From positions 22,773-86,772 of the forward strand of contig JAZHDD010000020.1 of the NCBI GenBank assembly GCA_036541255.1: 64,000 bases of DNA. The letters run 5' to 3'. The notes under the pieces were generated by a model, which did no database searches, was not told where the DNA came from, and saw only the letters and a program-made list of their open reading frames with translations. This stretch comes from Paucidesulfovibrio sp036541255 (GTDB taxonomy: Bacteria > Desulfobacterota > Desulfovibrionia > Desulfovibrionales > Desulfovibrionaceae). The translations under genes and the position numbers were made by a program. The first letter of the stretch is position 1. Every line of letters starts with the position of its first letter. Shown here piece by piece: positions 1 through 8,404 of this stretch.

Positions 1-45
1 TACATGGGGCGAGGTGTCCCAACAGCAGGGCGCTACTCCAGATAA

Positions 46-1041
46 TTACTCCTCATCGGGAGTAAACTTGATGTTTTCTGCAAAGTCTTCAGGCATGCGC
101 ATGTCCCCAGAATCAATTTCTTCTTCACCCACAGGAAAGCTGTAAAGTGATTGCATGAAATCATACCCCCCCTCCGGGGTCAGTGAGACCATTTTGTTTT
201 TGAGAGGGTGATTGGAAATTGCCTTGTCAGACGTAAGCACTATTCCATTGTTCTTTTTGAATGATTCAAGTAGGTAGTATCGTATTGAATTGGAAAGAAT
301 GTCAGCGATAATGTCGTAGGTAGTGTCTATTTCAATTGAAAAAGCTACATCTGTCATAGGGGCAAATGTGCCATTGGTGTCTTTAATATCAAATTCTATG
401 GTGCCTGACGCTTTTTCAACCTTTTTGTTCTTATAGTCGAATCTTGAGGCAGTGACCTCGTGCTTTCTGTGAGGCGAAAAGTTCAAAAAATTCGCCACTT
501 CAGAATCAATTTCATCGAGAATCTTTTCGTCTATCATGTCGGTAAGCATCTGGATAGAAAACTCATATATTCCAACATAGTAGTCGGCGAGGAAAGCTGT
601 TGTTCGCATGACACACCCTAGCGAAAGCATTGTCTGAAGGCGCTTTTTGTGGTCATCGAAAGTGTACCCGTAGCCCGTTGCTTTTTTTCCGGCTTTTAAG
701 TTGTCCCAGAATTTTTTCTCAACTCGGTACCATTCATGGAATCCGTCTTGAGTGATAGCCTCGTAAACAACATGACCGGAAGACTGTTTGATAAGTTCGA
801 AAACATCGCCGCGAATCCCTTCCTGGTCTTCTTTTGAAAGATCCGTAATATGCAGTTTCCCTTCATCGGTTTCGTACTTCTCTCGGATAGATTGAACGTC
901 TTTTTCCAGTTTGGAGAACTCTTCATCTTTCAGAAGGAATCCTGCAACCACTCCGATAGGTTCCTCTTCAGCAGGTTTATCGCTAAAGCCTTTGGCACCA
1001 GATTCATCACAGATAAAGATCCATTTTTTGTTTTCGCTCAT
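46..1041 (-). CDS. DUF3800-like protein of the accessory island
   Basis: A 331-residue protein. The start at 1041 is preferred over an in-frame ATG 33 codons upstream because a GAGGG ribosome site lies five bases before it, and the DESG motif follows at residues 12-15. An acidic pair near the N-terminus (CDESG), a KLHITDL segment near residue 60, and a downstream TSDK segment resemble DUF3800, a family predicted to have an RNase H-like fold with acidic metal ligands. DUF3800 genes are often found among phage-defence and mobile genes, but their biochemical activity is poorly known. The gene is divergent from the large nuclease-ATPase gene at 1304 across a 262-base gap, so the two may share regulation. 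Base composition is AT-richer than the core genes. Family assignment is by motif reading only and the function is not established. Confidence 0.6.
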   Translation of the reverse strand: MSENKKWIFICDESGAKGFSDKPAEEEPIGVVAGFLLKDEEFSKLEKDVQSIREKYETDEGKLHITDLSKEDQEGIRGDVFELIKQSSGHVVYEAITQDGFHEWYRVEKKFWDNLKAGKKATGYGYTFDDHKKRLQTMLSLGCVMRTTAFLADYYVGIYEFSIQMLTDMIDEKILDEIDSEVANFLNFSPHRKHEVTASRFDYKNKKVEKASGTIEFDIKDTNGTFAPMTDVAFSIEIDTTYDIIADILSNSIRYYLLESFKKNNGIVLTSDKAISNHPLKNKMVSLTPEGGYDFMQSLYSFPVGEEEIDSGDMRMPEDFAENIKFTPDEE

Positions 1042-1303
1042 GATTGCCCTCTGAATAGATTGGTGAATTATTCTATGTGATTTAGGTGTTTTAATTGCCG
1101 ATCGGGCCGTAGCTGCTCTCTTGTGATCCTTATTGCGCATGGAAGATGCTAGGTATAGGTTTGTAACTAACTTTTTTTATGTATACGCTTTGATGGATCT
1201 ACTGCCAAGATGAGAATATTTGTTTTTTGATTCTTGGTGTGGTTTGAAGAAATTGTCTCGCTTCTGTTGAAGGTCTGCCACTAACTTATCTTGGTGAGGG
1301 ATT

Positions 1304-4300
1304 ATGAGCCTTGCAGGAAAACTCTCATTGGGAGGATATGGGTATCAGTTGGTTGTCGCGTTGCACTGGGTGATCCAGATGCTCCACGACGATAGAATTG
1401 AGTATGTTCAAATGGAGAGCATAGGAATCCCTGATGGTTCGGATTCCGTCTTCATTGATGATATCGTAGTGGGCTTTAAAGACAAGCCGACCATGTTCAT
1501 ACAAGTCAAAAAGAATGAATCCGGGTACTCAGCCTGGAATTTTAACTCACGAGTCCTTCGCGAGGAGTTTATCAACGCGAAGAAGCAGCTTGAGGCCAGC
1601 GATGGCCATGTTTGGTTCTATTCGCAATCACCGTTTGGGAATCTTCACAAGCTTTCCGAGAGGCTACGGGCGTATCCTTCATTTAGTGATTTTGAGCGCG
1701 ATGCACCGAAGAACATTCAAGGGTTTTTGAGATCCTTGCAAAGGATTATGGAGGTGTCCGCCGAAGATGCTTATTCCTTGGGGAAAAGAGTCTTCTACCA
1801 TGTCGCTTCGATGGAAGACCTGGAACACAGTAGCCTGAACAGTCTTGGTGCAATCGTGGCGGATGCTTCAAAGGCTCTCGCGGTACTTAAAGAATATCTG
1901 ATTAAACATGCAATCAATCACACCGATTCTCCGACGGCTCTTCATCGCAAGGACATACTCGACCACCTGGATAGAGAAGGCTTCGTGTTGGGGCACAAGC
2001 GCAACGAGCGGGACATTCTGGAAGCATTCAGAAAAACCTCTTCGATAGGTCGACCATGGATTCGGGAGGTGGATGGCGAACGAATTGAGTTTGCTGAACT
2101 GCCGGAGATCGTATCAGAGATTGAAAACGGTACGCAAAGTATCCTGGTGACTGGCGGCCCGGGCAGCGGAAAAACCTGTCTGTTTCTAGATCTGGCGGAT
2201 GATATTGAAGCGAATCATCCCAATTGGGGGTTGTTGTTTATTAAAGGCGACTTTTTCTGTCACGCCAGCTCTCCCGAGGAGATGGAAAGGGAAGGGTTGC
2301 CAAGCGAAATCGTAGAACAGTGCGCACGTCTTGCAGAAAAGAGAAAGACTGTTGTCGTATTAGACTCCCTAGACGTTCTCTCCCTTTCCCGTGCTCATGG
2401 CGTATTTCGGTATTTTTTGAGCTTCATTGACCGCCTCAAAGGAATTGAGAATCTGACGGTAGTCATTGCATGCCGTGAGTTTGATCTCAAATATGATCCT
2501 GAGCTGCGACGGCGAGAATGGGGGAAGATTGTTCGTCTTGCTCATTTGGATTTTGATACTGTTGTCGTTCACTTTCTGAAACGCTGGAATATAGATCCTG
2601 AGAGCCTCGATGAGCGCCTTAAGGGACTGCTCTGCATCCCTCAAAATTTGCAAATATACTCAGCTATCGCACGTTCAGATGGTGGAAACACAATGAATAC
2701 CACTTGGGATCTCTACGAACGATATGTTGAGGAGACAGTCGGCAAGGATGAAAGCCTCGGAGTCAACGCCTTTCATGCTTTAGGCGACTTTGCCGCTACT
2801 TTGATGCATGAAAGGGTAAGTCGCCTGCCTAAGGTTCGTTTCACTGAGCCTAAGCTGCTTCAAAGGTTGGTTAGTCAAAATGTGCTCGTGGAATTGGATG
2901 CGAGCCGAATCGGTTTTGCACATCAAACCCTGACTGAGAATTTTATTGTCCGGGATGCTGTGGCCGATGGAATCGACCTTGAGCAGTTCATTGTGTCGCA
3001 TCCACCGCTTCCATTTATTCGGCCTGTTGTTCGTGCGTTCTTCTTTCATCTGAGCTCACAAGGCGGGCGAGCCTTGAGAAGGGCTTTGCGGTCCGTAATT
3101 GGAAACAACAACATCGCCTACCATGTGAAGCGACTGTTAGTGGAGTCCTTTGCGGAACTCCCGCCTTCGGATGAATCGTGGAAGTTTGTTCAGTGGCTAT
3201 GGCGAGAGCATGTCGGTTTGTTTCGACGGTTGTTTTGGAGCGTGAAAACAGAAGAATGGTTTGAATTTCTCGTCGATAAATGGCTGCCAGTAGCAAGCGT
3301 AATGAGCGACTGGGAGAAGTTCAAGGGGGAGTGGGCGGATAAACTGCGCAACTGGTCAAACGCTCGCCCGGAAGATGTGATCGCGCAGTGGACAGCACTA
3401 CTCAAGCAGTTCCCCGATGATTCAAACCTGGATTTCAAGATCACGATGGCCCTGGACTCTTTTAAGCATTGGGGCATTGCTGACATTGGAGGACTGCTGC
3501 AGTTGCTTGTCGAGCGGGCCAAAGTGGATCGAGACTTCTTTGGGAAACCTCTGAGTCGCTGGGTAGAGGCTACGGACCAGGGTGACGAACTGCTCTGGCA
3601 ATACATCACCAGCAAACATGAGCACAATGAAGACAAGTATCCACGACTGGGAGACATCCTTAAATGTCAGCCTCATGAGTTCCATACAAAAGATTTCTTG
3701 CAGAATAGATTTCTAAACTTCCCTCCGTTGCTGACAGTGGCACTGCGCTGGTTGGACATATGGAGTGAGGAGGAAGGAGCCCTTTATACTTACGAGGGCT
3801 TTAGGACCAAAATTTTGCATGACACCGAGTGGCTTAGGGTACATTCCGAAGGCGAGATGCACGTAGCTGATGGACTGTACCTGATGAATGCAATTAAAGA
3901 CGCGCTGGTGGACCATGCTCTAAAAAATGATTCTTGGTGGCAAGAAAATGAGCCTTGGCTCCGTGAAAGCAAGGAAGAAGGTATTCTCTATCTGCTGATT
4001 CAAGCGTACATGGTCAATCCTCAAGAAAATATTGATGGAATCGCTCATCTTATTTGCGATGATCGACTGCTGAGATACGGCCATTTGGAGTACGAACTCA
4101 GCCAATTGATGAATCGTAGTTATCATCTATTGTCCCCAGAAGAAAAGGAACGCAATCAACAGGCTGTGATGTCAATATATGAGGAGGAAATCGGGGATGG
4201 TGAAAAGGCCAATGATATTCCTTGGATTTCAAGACATCGATACGCTTATTTGATCAATATACCTTGCATTTTCAGAACTGAAGACTCTCAAGCATTTATT

Positions 4301-5839
4301 GATTCGTGGAATGGATGGTTTGGGGGGATTCGACCTGGGCCTGATAAGCCTTTTTGTGGTGGGATGGTTCGGTCACCAGTCTCCCTGGATTTTATATTGA
4401 GGTTGAATGATGCTCAGCTTCTTGGCTTATTGAAATACTATTCTGATCATCCTGGAGATGGGTGTTTTAGTGACCATCTCATGGGAGGTGCTAGGGAGGT
4501 TGGGTCTACACTCGAAGGTGCGGTGGCTAAGAATCCGAAGGGATATGCCCCTCTCGTTCCTGTTTTGGTGCGGGGTGGGGTGGATAAGGGGCTTGTGAGC
4601 AGGATCTATGGTGGGATCGCCCGCCACACCCAGTACCGTTTTGGCAACTTGAGCCCCAACAACAAAGAATGGGAACCGGTTGCGCCTGCGCCATCTGGGC
4701 GTGAGCTGTTTGATATCCTGTCTTCAGGCTTGTCTACCGAGAAATGGCTGTGGGAAGAATTAAAAATCGTAGGAGATATGCTTGAGGCAATGGCGGATGT
4801 AGTCCCAGATAAAAAGAACGCCACTAAATTGTTCACATTTCACAGAAGACTACGCATTGAACTCTCGAAGATTGGCTCAAAGAGCGAGAATGCTCACATT
4901 TGGCGTGAAGCTGCGGCGGCGCTTCATAGCTTGGTGAACACTGCGGCTGAAAATGGTTGGAGCTTACCCAAAGGGATCCCTGAGTTGCTTCAGGAATATG
5001 CAGGGGCTCAGTTGGATGAGGTGTCGGAGTGGATGCTCCATTACATGCCTTTTACAATCTACAAATATCCTGATTGGGGATGGGATTGCTTCGAATCGAT
5101 TATGGCCGGTCTCCCCGTTGAAAAGTGGGGGAGAGCCGATCGGTGTTTTTATTATAACTATCGAGAAAGGACCGAAGCGGTTCTCGGTTATATTGATCAG
5201 ATGCTTGATCAGGAGGATGATAGCGGAGAGACCGCAGGGACAATTGCTACGCTGATGTTTGTCACTGGCAAACTGACAGAGGAGGAATGGTCGGGTCGCG
5301 TCCTGTCTGGGAATGAAAAGGTGCAAAGTGAAACTGTAAGGGTTTTGGTGAAAAACTGCGACAAACAAGAGTGTTCAGAATACTGCTTGCGAGGCCTGGA
5401 ATTGGTTTTTGGTCAGGACTCGTTGCATGCGAATGTCCTCAGTAGTTTCTCGATAATATTCCCTGACAATACTCCCCAAATAGACATCAGTCATGAACTT
5501 ATCCTTGCGTACCTGGAATGTGCCTCAAAAACCGATGGGCGTATCGGGATGTTCCATTTTCAGCAATGGCTGCCCTTAAGGGTCCAGATCGCTCCTATGG
5601 AAGTGCTGGAGTATCTGGAGGCTCTAGTTGCTGGTTTTGGAGCAAAGGACAATGCGTCTCAAATATACGGCTCACAAGACGCCATCCCACCAACCCTTCA
5701 AGTTTTGCTTGCAGAAGCGGATGAATCGAATGACCTCCAATTGATCAATAGGGTCATTGCCGTCCAGGATGGCCTCCTGCAGCTGGGATTTGGCGGGATC
5801 GAGGAATTGTACGAAAACTATATTGAGATTGAATCGTAA
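1304..5839 (+). CDS. Avs-like nuclease / STAND NTPase / repeat protein (candidate antiphage defence)
   Basis: A 1,511-residue protein starting at an ATG preceded by GGTGAGGG. Residues 1-120 look like a PD-(D/E)xK nuclease of the DUF4297/Cap4 sort: GGYGYQ near residue 10, Glu38, Asp53 and the QVKK core at 67-70. A P-loop NTPase follows, with Walker A GGPGSGKT (Lys near 290) and Walker B VVVLDSLD (Asp near 354), then a winged-helix-like stretch. The C-terminal 900 or so residues are rich in Trp and Leu with helical character but no recognisable catalytic motif, consistent with a repeat sensor. Nuclease, STAND ATPase and long repeat sensor in that order is the architecture of Avs antiphage proteins, which detect phage proteins and then cut DNA. 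No phage protein or ligand can be inferred. The flanks hold a DUF3800-like gene and an IS3 remnant, as in a defence island. Not assigned to a numbered Avs family. Confidence 0.7.
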   Translation: MSLAGKLSLGGYGYQLVVALHWVIQMLHDDRIEYVQMESIGIPDGSDSVFIDDIVVGFKDKPTMFIQVKKNESGYSAWNFNSRVLREEFINAKKQLEASDGHVWFYSQSPFGNLHKLSERLRAYPSFSDFERDAPKNIQGFLRSLQRIMEVSAEDAYSLGKRVFYHVASMEDLEHSSLNSLGAIVADASKALAVLKEYLIKHAINHTDSPTALHRKDILDHLDREGFVLGHKRNERDILEAFRKTSSIGRPWIREVDGERIEFAELPEIVSEIENGTQSILVTGGPGSGKTCLFLDLADDIEANHPNWGLLFIKGDFFCHASSPEEMEREGLPSEIVEQCARLAEKRKTVVVLDSLDVLSLSRAHGVFRYFLSFIDRLKGIENLTVVIACREFDLKYDPELRRREWGKIVRLAHLDFDTVVVHFLKRWNIDPESLDERLKGLLCIPQNLQIYSAIARSDGGNTMNTTWDLYERYVEETVGKDESLGVNAFHALGDFAATLMHERVSRLPKVRFTEPKLLQRLVSQNVLVELDASRIGFAHQTLTENFIVRDAVADGIDLEQFIVSHPPLPFIRPVVRAFFFHLSSQGGRALRRALRSVIGNNNIAYHVKRLLVESFAELPPSDESWKFVQWLWREHVGLFRRLFWSVKTEEWFEFLVDKWLPVASVMSDWEKFKGEWADKLRNWSNARPEDVIAQWTALLKQFPDDSNLDFKITMALDSFKHWGIADIGGLLQLLVERAKVDRDFFGKPLSRWVEATDQGDELLWQYITSKHEHNEDKYPRLGDILKCQPHEFHTKDFLQNRFLNFPPLLTVALRWLDIWSEEEGALYTYEGFRTKILHDTEWLRVHSEGEMHVADGLYLMNAIKDALVDHALKNDSWWQENEPWLRESKEEGILYLLIQAYMVNPQENIDGIAHLICDDRLLRYGHLEYELSQLMNRSYHLLSPEEKERNQQAVMSIYEEEIGDGEKANDIPWISRHRYAYLINIPCIFRTEDSQAFIDSWNGWFGGIRPGPDKPFCGGMVRSPVSLDFILRLNDAQLLGLLKYYSDHPGDGCFSDHLMGGAREVGSTLEGAVAKNPKGYAPLVPVLVRGGVDKGLVSRIYGGIARHTQYRFGNLSPNNKEWEPVAPAPSGRELFDILSSGLSTEKWLWEELKIVGDMLEAMADVVPDKKNATKLFTFHRRLRIELSKIGSKSENAHIWREAAAALHSLVNTAAENGWSLPKGIPELLQEYAGAQLDEVSEWMLHYMPFTIYKYPDWGWDCFESIMAGLPVEKWGRADRCFYYNYRERTEAVLGYIDQMLDQEDDSGETAGTIATLMFVTGKLTEEEWSGRVLSGNEKVQSETVRVLVKNCDKQECSEYCLRGLELVFGQDSLHANVLSSFSIIFPDNTPQIDISHELILAYLECASKTDGRIGMFHFQQWLPLRVQIAPMEVLEYLEALVAGFGAKDNASQIYGSQDAIPPTLQVLLAEADESNDLQLINRVIAVQDGLLQLGFGGIEELYENYIEIES

Positions 5840-5917
5840 TCAGTCTTGTGGACTACTGAGGTGGGTTCGGTTCTTCGGACCAGCAGACGGCAAAACTAAG
5901 GTGGACAGTTTCACAGG

Positions 5918-6340
5918 CTATGCCGCCTTTCTGTGGCAAGCCAGAGGGGGTACCCCCTCTGGCTTGAGCTGCTGATATTTCTGCATCGGCTTTCTGCTGT
6001 AAAAGGTCTTATGCGGACGGCGATTGTTGTAGAACTCGAACCACCAGGCCAGTGTGCGTCGCAGCTCGCTTCCTGTTCCGATCTCCCGCAAATTTACGCA
6101 TTCGTACTTCAGCGAACGCCACAGACGCTCGATCATCACATTGTCCATCCACCGGCCTCGGCCATCCATTGAGATGCGTACTCCGGCCTCCCTGAGCGTC
6201 CGTGTGAACTCGTAGCTCGTGAACTGCGAGCCTTGGTCAGTGTTGAATATTTCGGGCACGCCGTAGCGGTTGAGCGCTTCTTCCAGGGCAGCCACGCAGA
6301 AATCCGCATCCATTGTGTTCGACAGCCGCCAAGAGAGGGT
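5918..6340 (-). pseudogene. IS3-family transposase (OrfB), 3' fragment
   Basis: The reading frame gives the C-terminal part of an IS3-type DDE integrase. It starts within the block LSWRLSNTMDADF, continues through NTDQGSQFTS (second catalytic Asp) and ERLWRSLKYE (catalytic Glu), and ends with the NNRRPHKTF block and a normal stop at 5918. The first catalytic Asp and the DNA-binding N-terminus are missing. Above about 6345 similarity stops, and a stop codon lies in frame at about 6375, so the element is broken and cannot move by itself. An ATG at 6313 exists but is internal to the ancestral gene. Bases around 5890-5915 (with GGTGGACAGTTT) may be the remaining inverted-repeat end, but the other end was not found. 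It lies directly downstream of the Avs-like gene and supports acquisition of this segment by transfer. Confidence 0.85.
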
Positions 6341-6410
6341 AATCCTCCCATTTTTAGGGGAGCTGAACAGTAGCGCCTAAACACCTTGGCCAGTCTCGAA
6401 GTGCAAAGGG

Positions 6411-6439
6411 TTGACGTTGTACAGGTGGGGGAGTATATG
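6411..6439 (+). promoter_or_regulatory. Sigma-70-type promoter of orphan unit
   Basis: TTGACG at 6411-6416 and TATATG at 6434-6439 are separated by 17 bases, close to consensus. It lies just beyond the IS fragment and points toward the 55-codon ORF. Transcription would begin near 6446. Confidence 0.6.
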
Positions 6440-6445
6440 AGAGAC

Positions 6446-6607
6446 GAACTTTCCCTGGAGTACTCCTAAACGCAAAGGCTTGAAGGGGTGGCATCGGTCA
6501 ATGAACCGGCGGCTGTAGCCTAGAGTAAGCCGTGCCCCGCGGAGACAGGTGAAAAGAGTGATCGGCTAGAGGCCATGAAGATCAACTCTTTCTCCAAGGA
6601 GGTAACC
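6446..6607 (+). other. Possible structured leader of the small ORF
   Basis: About 160 bases separate the predicted start of transcription from the small gene. They contain several inverted segments, for example GGAGTA near 6429 with TACTCC near 6462, and a CTAGAG / CGGCTAG pairing around 6520-6570, plus many GGA triplets. I do not recognise any known riboswitch or RNA family. It could be a regulatory leader or an RNA gene overlapping a small ORF. Folding is by eye only. Confidence 0.3.
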
Positions 6608-6775
6608 ATGCAAAAGACACCGAACACTCCTGCTCGGTGCACTTGGGTGGAACATGCTCGGCCGATCCTGAACTGGGTTTGGACTGAGCTTGTGAAGCCA
6701 AGCATGCGTGTCGCCCTGTGTGAACTCTTGAGGTTAGCTCTTGAGAAAGCACAGGCTCCCAAATCAACCACTTAA
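6608..6775 (+). CDS. Small protein of unknown function, 55 residues
   Basis: The start at 6608 has a near-perfect AAGGAGGT ribosome site six or so bases upstream. An in-frame ATG 11 codons earlier lacks one. The product is Trp-rich in the middle (WVEHARPILNWVW) and ends with an amphipathic stretch rich in Leu, Arg and Glu. There is no signal peptide and no clear membrane segment, and I do not recognise a family. It sits in its own transcription unit, with a near-consensus promoter at 6411, a long leader and a strong terminator at 6781, so it is likely expressed even though it stands alone. In an AT-rich, transposon-scarred region it could be a remnant regulator, a toxin-like peptide or a phage small protein. 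None of these is shown by the sequence. Confidence 0.55.
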   Translation: MQKTPNTPARCTWVEHARPILNWVWTELVKPSMRVALCELLRLALEKAQAPKSTT

Positions 6776-6780
6776 ACATG

Positions 6781-6812
6781 AGCCCCCTCAACTACGAGGG
6801 GGCTTCTCTTTT
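6781..6812 (+). terminator. Rho-independent terminator after the 55-residue gene
   Basis: AGCCCCCTC and GAGGGGGCT form a nine-base-pair perfect stem with a six-base loop, followed by TCTCTTTT. It begins five bases after the stop codon. Confidence 0.85.
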
Positions 6813-7252
6813 CGGTCAAAACCGATGGCCGTGTTTAAGAGGTTTAGCCCCGACACAAAATAGGTCGGTTGCCAGTGAGAATAGTTGTCAAAAAAGTAGG
6901 GTGACAATAGGGAGAATGTTAAGTATAAAAAGTGGAAATGGACTCAGCTTCGGCTGTTTTAGTCTATGGCATAGCCCTTTCTAGGGTCCGAGGATATTTC
7001 CCGCTAAGTATGCAAGTAGAGTTTGGTTTTGTCTCGCCATCAGTGCCTCGCACGCCAAGGAGATGCTACCACGCACCAAAGAGCCCCTGACTCGTGTGGT
7101 TGATGTATTTCAGGTCTTATCGCATGCTCGCTGGAACTTTTCAGACGGCATGATCTTATCCTCCCCCGTTCAGTTTGCTCCTCCAAAGGTACTATCCACG
7201 CTTTGTGGGAAATGATTGGTCTAGTCTTATGACTCTCCATTCGTTTTAACCG
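6813..7252. other. Non-coding stretch of the accessory region
   Basis: No convincing gene is seen. A possible promoter, GTGACA (about 6901) with TATAAA 17 bases downstream, is followed by a small UUCG-looped hairpin near 6950. A 46-codon frame from 7063 has its AAGGAG touching the ATG and no recognisable product. The stretch is probably decayed mobile DNA or an unrecognised RNA. Confidence 0.3.
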
Positions 7253-7277
7253 TATCTGGACAAGACCTATCTGGACA
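7253..7277. repeat. Direct repeat pair TATCTGGACA
   Basis: Two identical ten-base copies at 7253-7262 and 7268-7277, start to start 15 bases. They lie upstream of a tiny ORF in an AT-rich stretch and could be a regulator-binding site or half of a decayed element end. Confidence 0.5.
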
Positions 7278-7328
7278 GGAAATTTAAATTATTATCTTTA
7301 AACTCTTTTGTAATAGGAGGTTGTTCCG

Positions 7329-7364
7329 ATGTTGACACTGGAACACAAAACAGAACCATTCTAG
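7329..7364 (+). CDS. Eleven-residue ORF with strong ribosome site (leader peptide?)
   Basis: The peptide MLTLEHKTEPF is preceded by AGGAGG at good spacing and followed 24 bases later by a strong terminator. Such a unit could be a leader peptide whose downstream gene has been lost, a small RNA with an embedded ORF, or the start of a gene cut by deletion. No run of a single amino acid that would suggest classical attenuation is seen. The evidence is only the ribosome site and context. Confidence 0.25.
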   Translation: MLTLEHKTEPF

Positions 7365-7388
7365 GGGGATTTCGAATATTGTCTGTTC

Positions 7389-7419
7389 AGGCGGCCCTTT
7401 GGGGCCGCCTTATTTTTTG
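7389..7419 (+). terminator. Rho-independent terminator closing the accessory region
   Basis: AGGCGGCCC and GGGCCGCCT form a nine-base-pair perfect stem with loop TTTG, followed by TATTTTTT. It points away from the 11-codon ORF and lies tail-to-tail with the membrane-protein gene ending at 7475. Confidence 0.85.
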
Positions 7420-7474
7420 CTTGTAAGAGCTCATTCGTGCTGGGCCGTATGCATGGGGAAGGTATTGCGCCTTG

Positions 7475-8329
7475 TCAGTTTGGCCGTTTGCGGGCGTAGA
7501 AGTAATTGTACACCATGTTCAGGCCCAGGGCATAGATAGCCGCGCCCACGCCCAACAGAGCATTGTAGTAGATGGGGGCGGTCAGGGCCAGTCTGATGAA
7601 GAGCGTGGCCAGGGCAAAGCCCGAGTTGCGGAACACTGCTCGGAAGCGGGGCAGGAATTGCTGGGCGATGAGCACCAGCAGGATGTCCGAGAATACCAGC
7701 ACAGTGTAGAACGCCGGGAAGAATTCGGGAACAGGTTTGGCCTGGGCCAGAAGCAGAAAGTGTTGCACTGCCATGCCCGCGAAAATTGCCAGCAGCCCAA
7801 GGGCCACGATCTTTTTGGCCGAGACGAAACGGAAAATGGCTTCACCCTTTTTGAACTCTTCATCGGTGCGTTGCTGCAGGCGATAGATTCCGAGCAGGGC
7901 AAAGATGACCAGCGCGCCCAGGCCGTCCGCAGCGATGCGCCAGACAAGTTCCTCGTTGCCCACGACCTGGATCGGTTCGGGGAAGTAGGAAAGCTGCTTG
8001 AAAGTGCCGCGCAAGAGGATCAAGGCCAGAATTTCGAATTGTTTGCCTACGGCCTTGGAGATGGAGCAGGGCAGGGTGAAGATCAGGCTGATGACTTCCA
8101 GCACGAGCACGAAGCCAAAGGCCAGGTTCACCGCCTCGAAATGGCTTGTGTAGGGAAACCATTTTAGCCAGTCCGGGTTCCAGCCCTGGCGGTTCAGTTC
8201 AATAGCTCCCAGCGCCAAAAGGAAAATGAGCACCAGCAGGGCCGCCACGGTTTTTTGGGTGCGTTCGTGCTCCCAGAAATGGTGGAGCGGATCGAAAATG
8301 TAAGTGGCGAGCGTGAGCAGCTTGTCCAT
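7475..8329 (-). CDS. Integral membrane protein of unknown function
   Basis: A 284-residue protein with about six to seven hydrophobic segments: around residues 28-48, 68-88, 95-110, 135-150, 172-190, 205-225 and 240-270. A charged N-terminal stretch (DPLHHFWEHERTQK) precedes the first one. No transporter or enzyme motif was recognised. It probably acts in the cytoplasmic membrane. It follows the SWIM-SNF2 helicase gene by 75 bases in the same direction, with a stable hairpin between them, and may be co-transcribed without functional linkage. Confidence 0.7.
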   Translation of the reverse strand: MDKLLTLATYIFDPLHHFWEHERTQKTVAALLVLIFLLALGAIELNRQGWNPDWLKWFPYTSHFEAVNLAFGFVLVLEVISLIFTLPCSISKAVGKQFEILALILLRGTFKQLSYFPEPIQVVGNEELVWRIAADGLGALVIFALLGIYRLQQRTDEEFKKGEAIFRFVSAKKIVALGLLAIFAGMAVQHFLLLAQAKPVPEFFPAFYTVLVFSDILLVLIAQQFLPRFRAVFRNSGFALATLFIRLALTAPIYYNALLGVGAAIYALGLNMVYNYFYARKRPN

Positions 8330-8363
8330 GCGGAGTGGCCTCGTATTGCCGGATATGTTTGTG

Positions 8364-8392
8364 ATGGCGCGTCATGCAAGGAGACGCGCCAT
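8364..8392 (-). other. Intercistronic hairpin
   Basis: ATGGCGCGTC and GACGCGCCAT form a perfect ten-base-pair stem with a nine-base loop between the helicase and membrane-protein genes. On the minus strand there is no U-run, so it is more likely an mRNA-processing or stability element than a terminator. On the plus strand a short TTTT follows. Confidence 0.5.
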
Positions 8393-8404
8393 TTTGTGAT
8401 CGGA

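Noticed and set aside
7063..7206. Possible 46-codon gene in the accessory region
   Set aside because: The AAGGAG touches the ATG, leaving no spacing, and no family or terminator supports it.
5800..7440. CRISPR array or integrase attachment site
   Set aside because: Only two short repeat copies are present and no spacer pattern, no tRNA end and no integrase gene were found.
7472..8167. Open frame of about 230 codons opposite the membrane protein
   Set aside because: Gln/Asp/Gly/His-rich without any domain, typical of an antisense shadow of hydrophobic codons.
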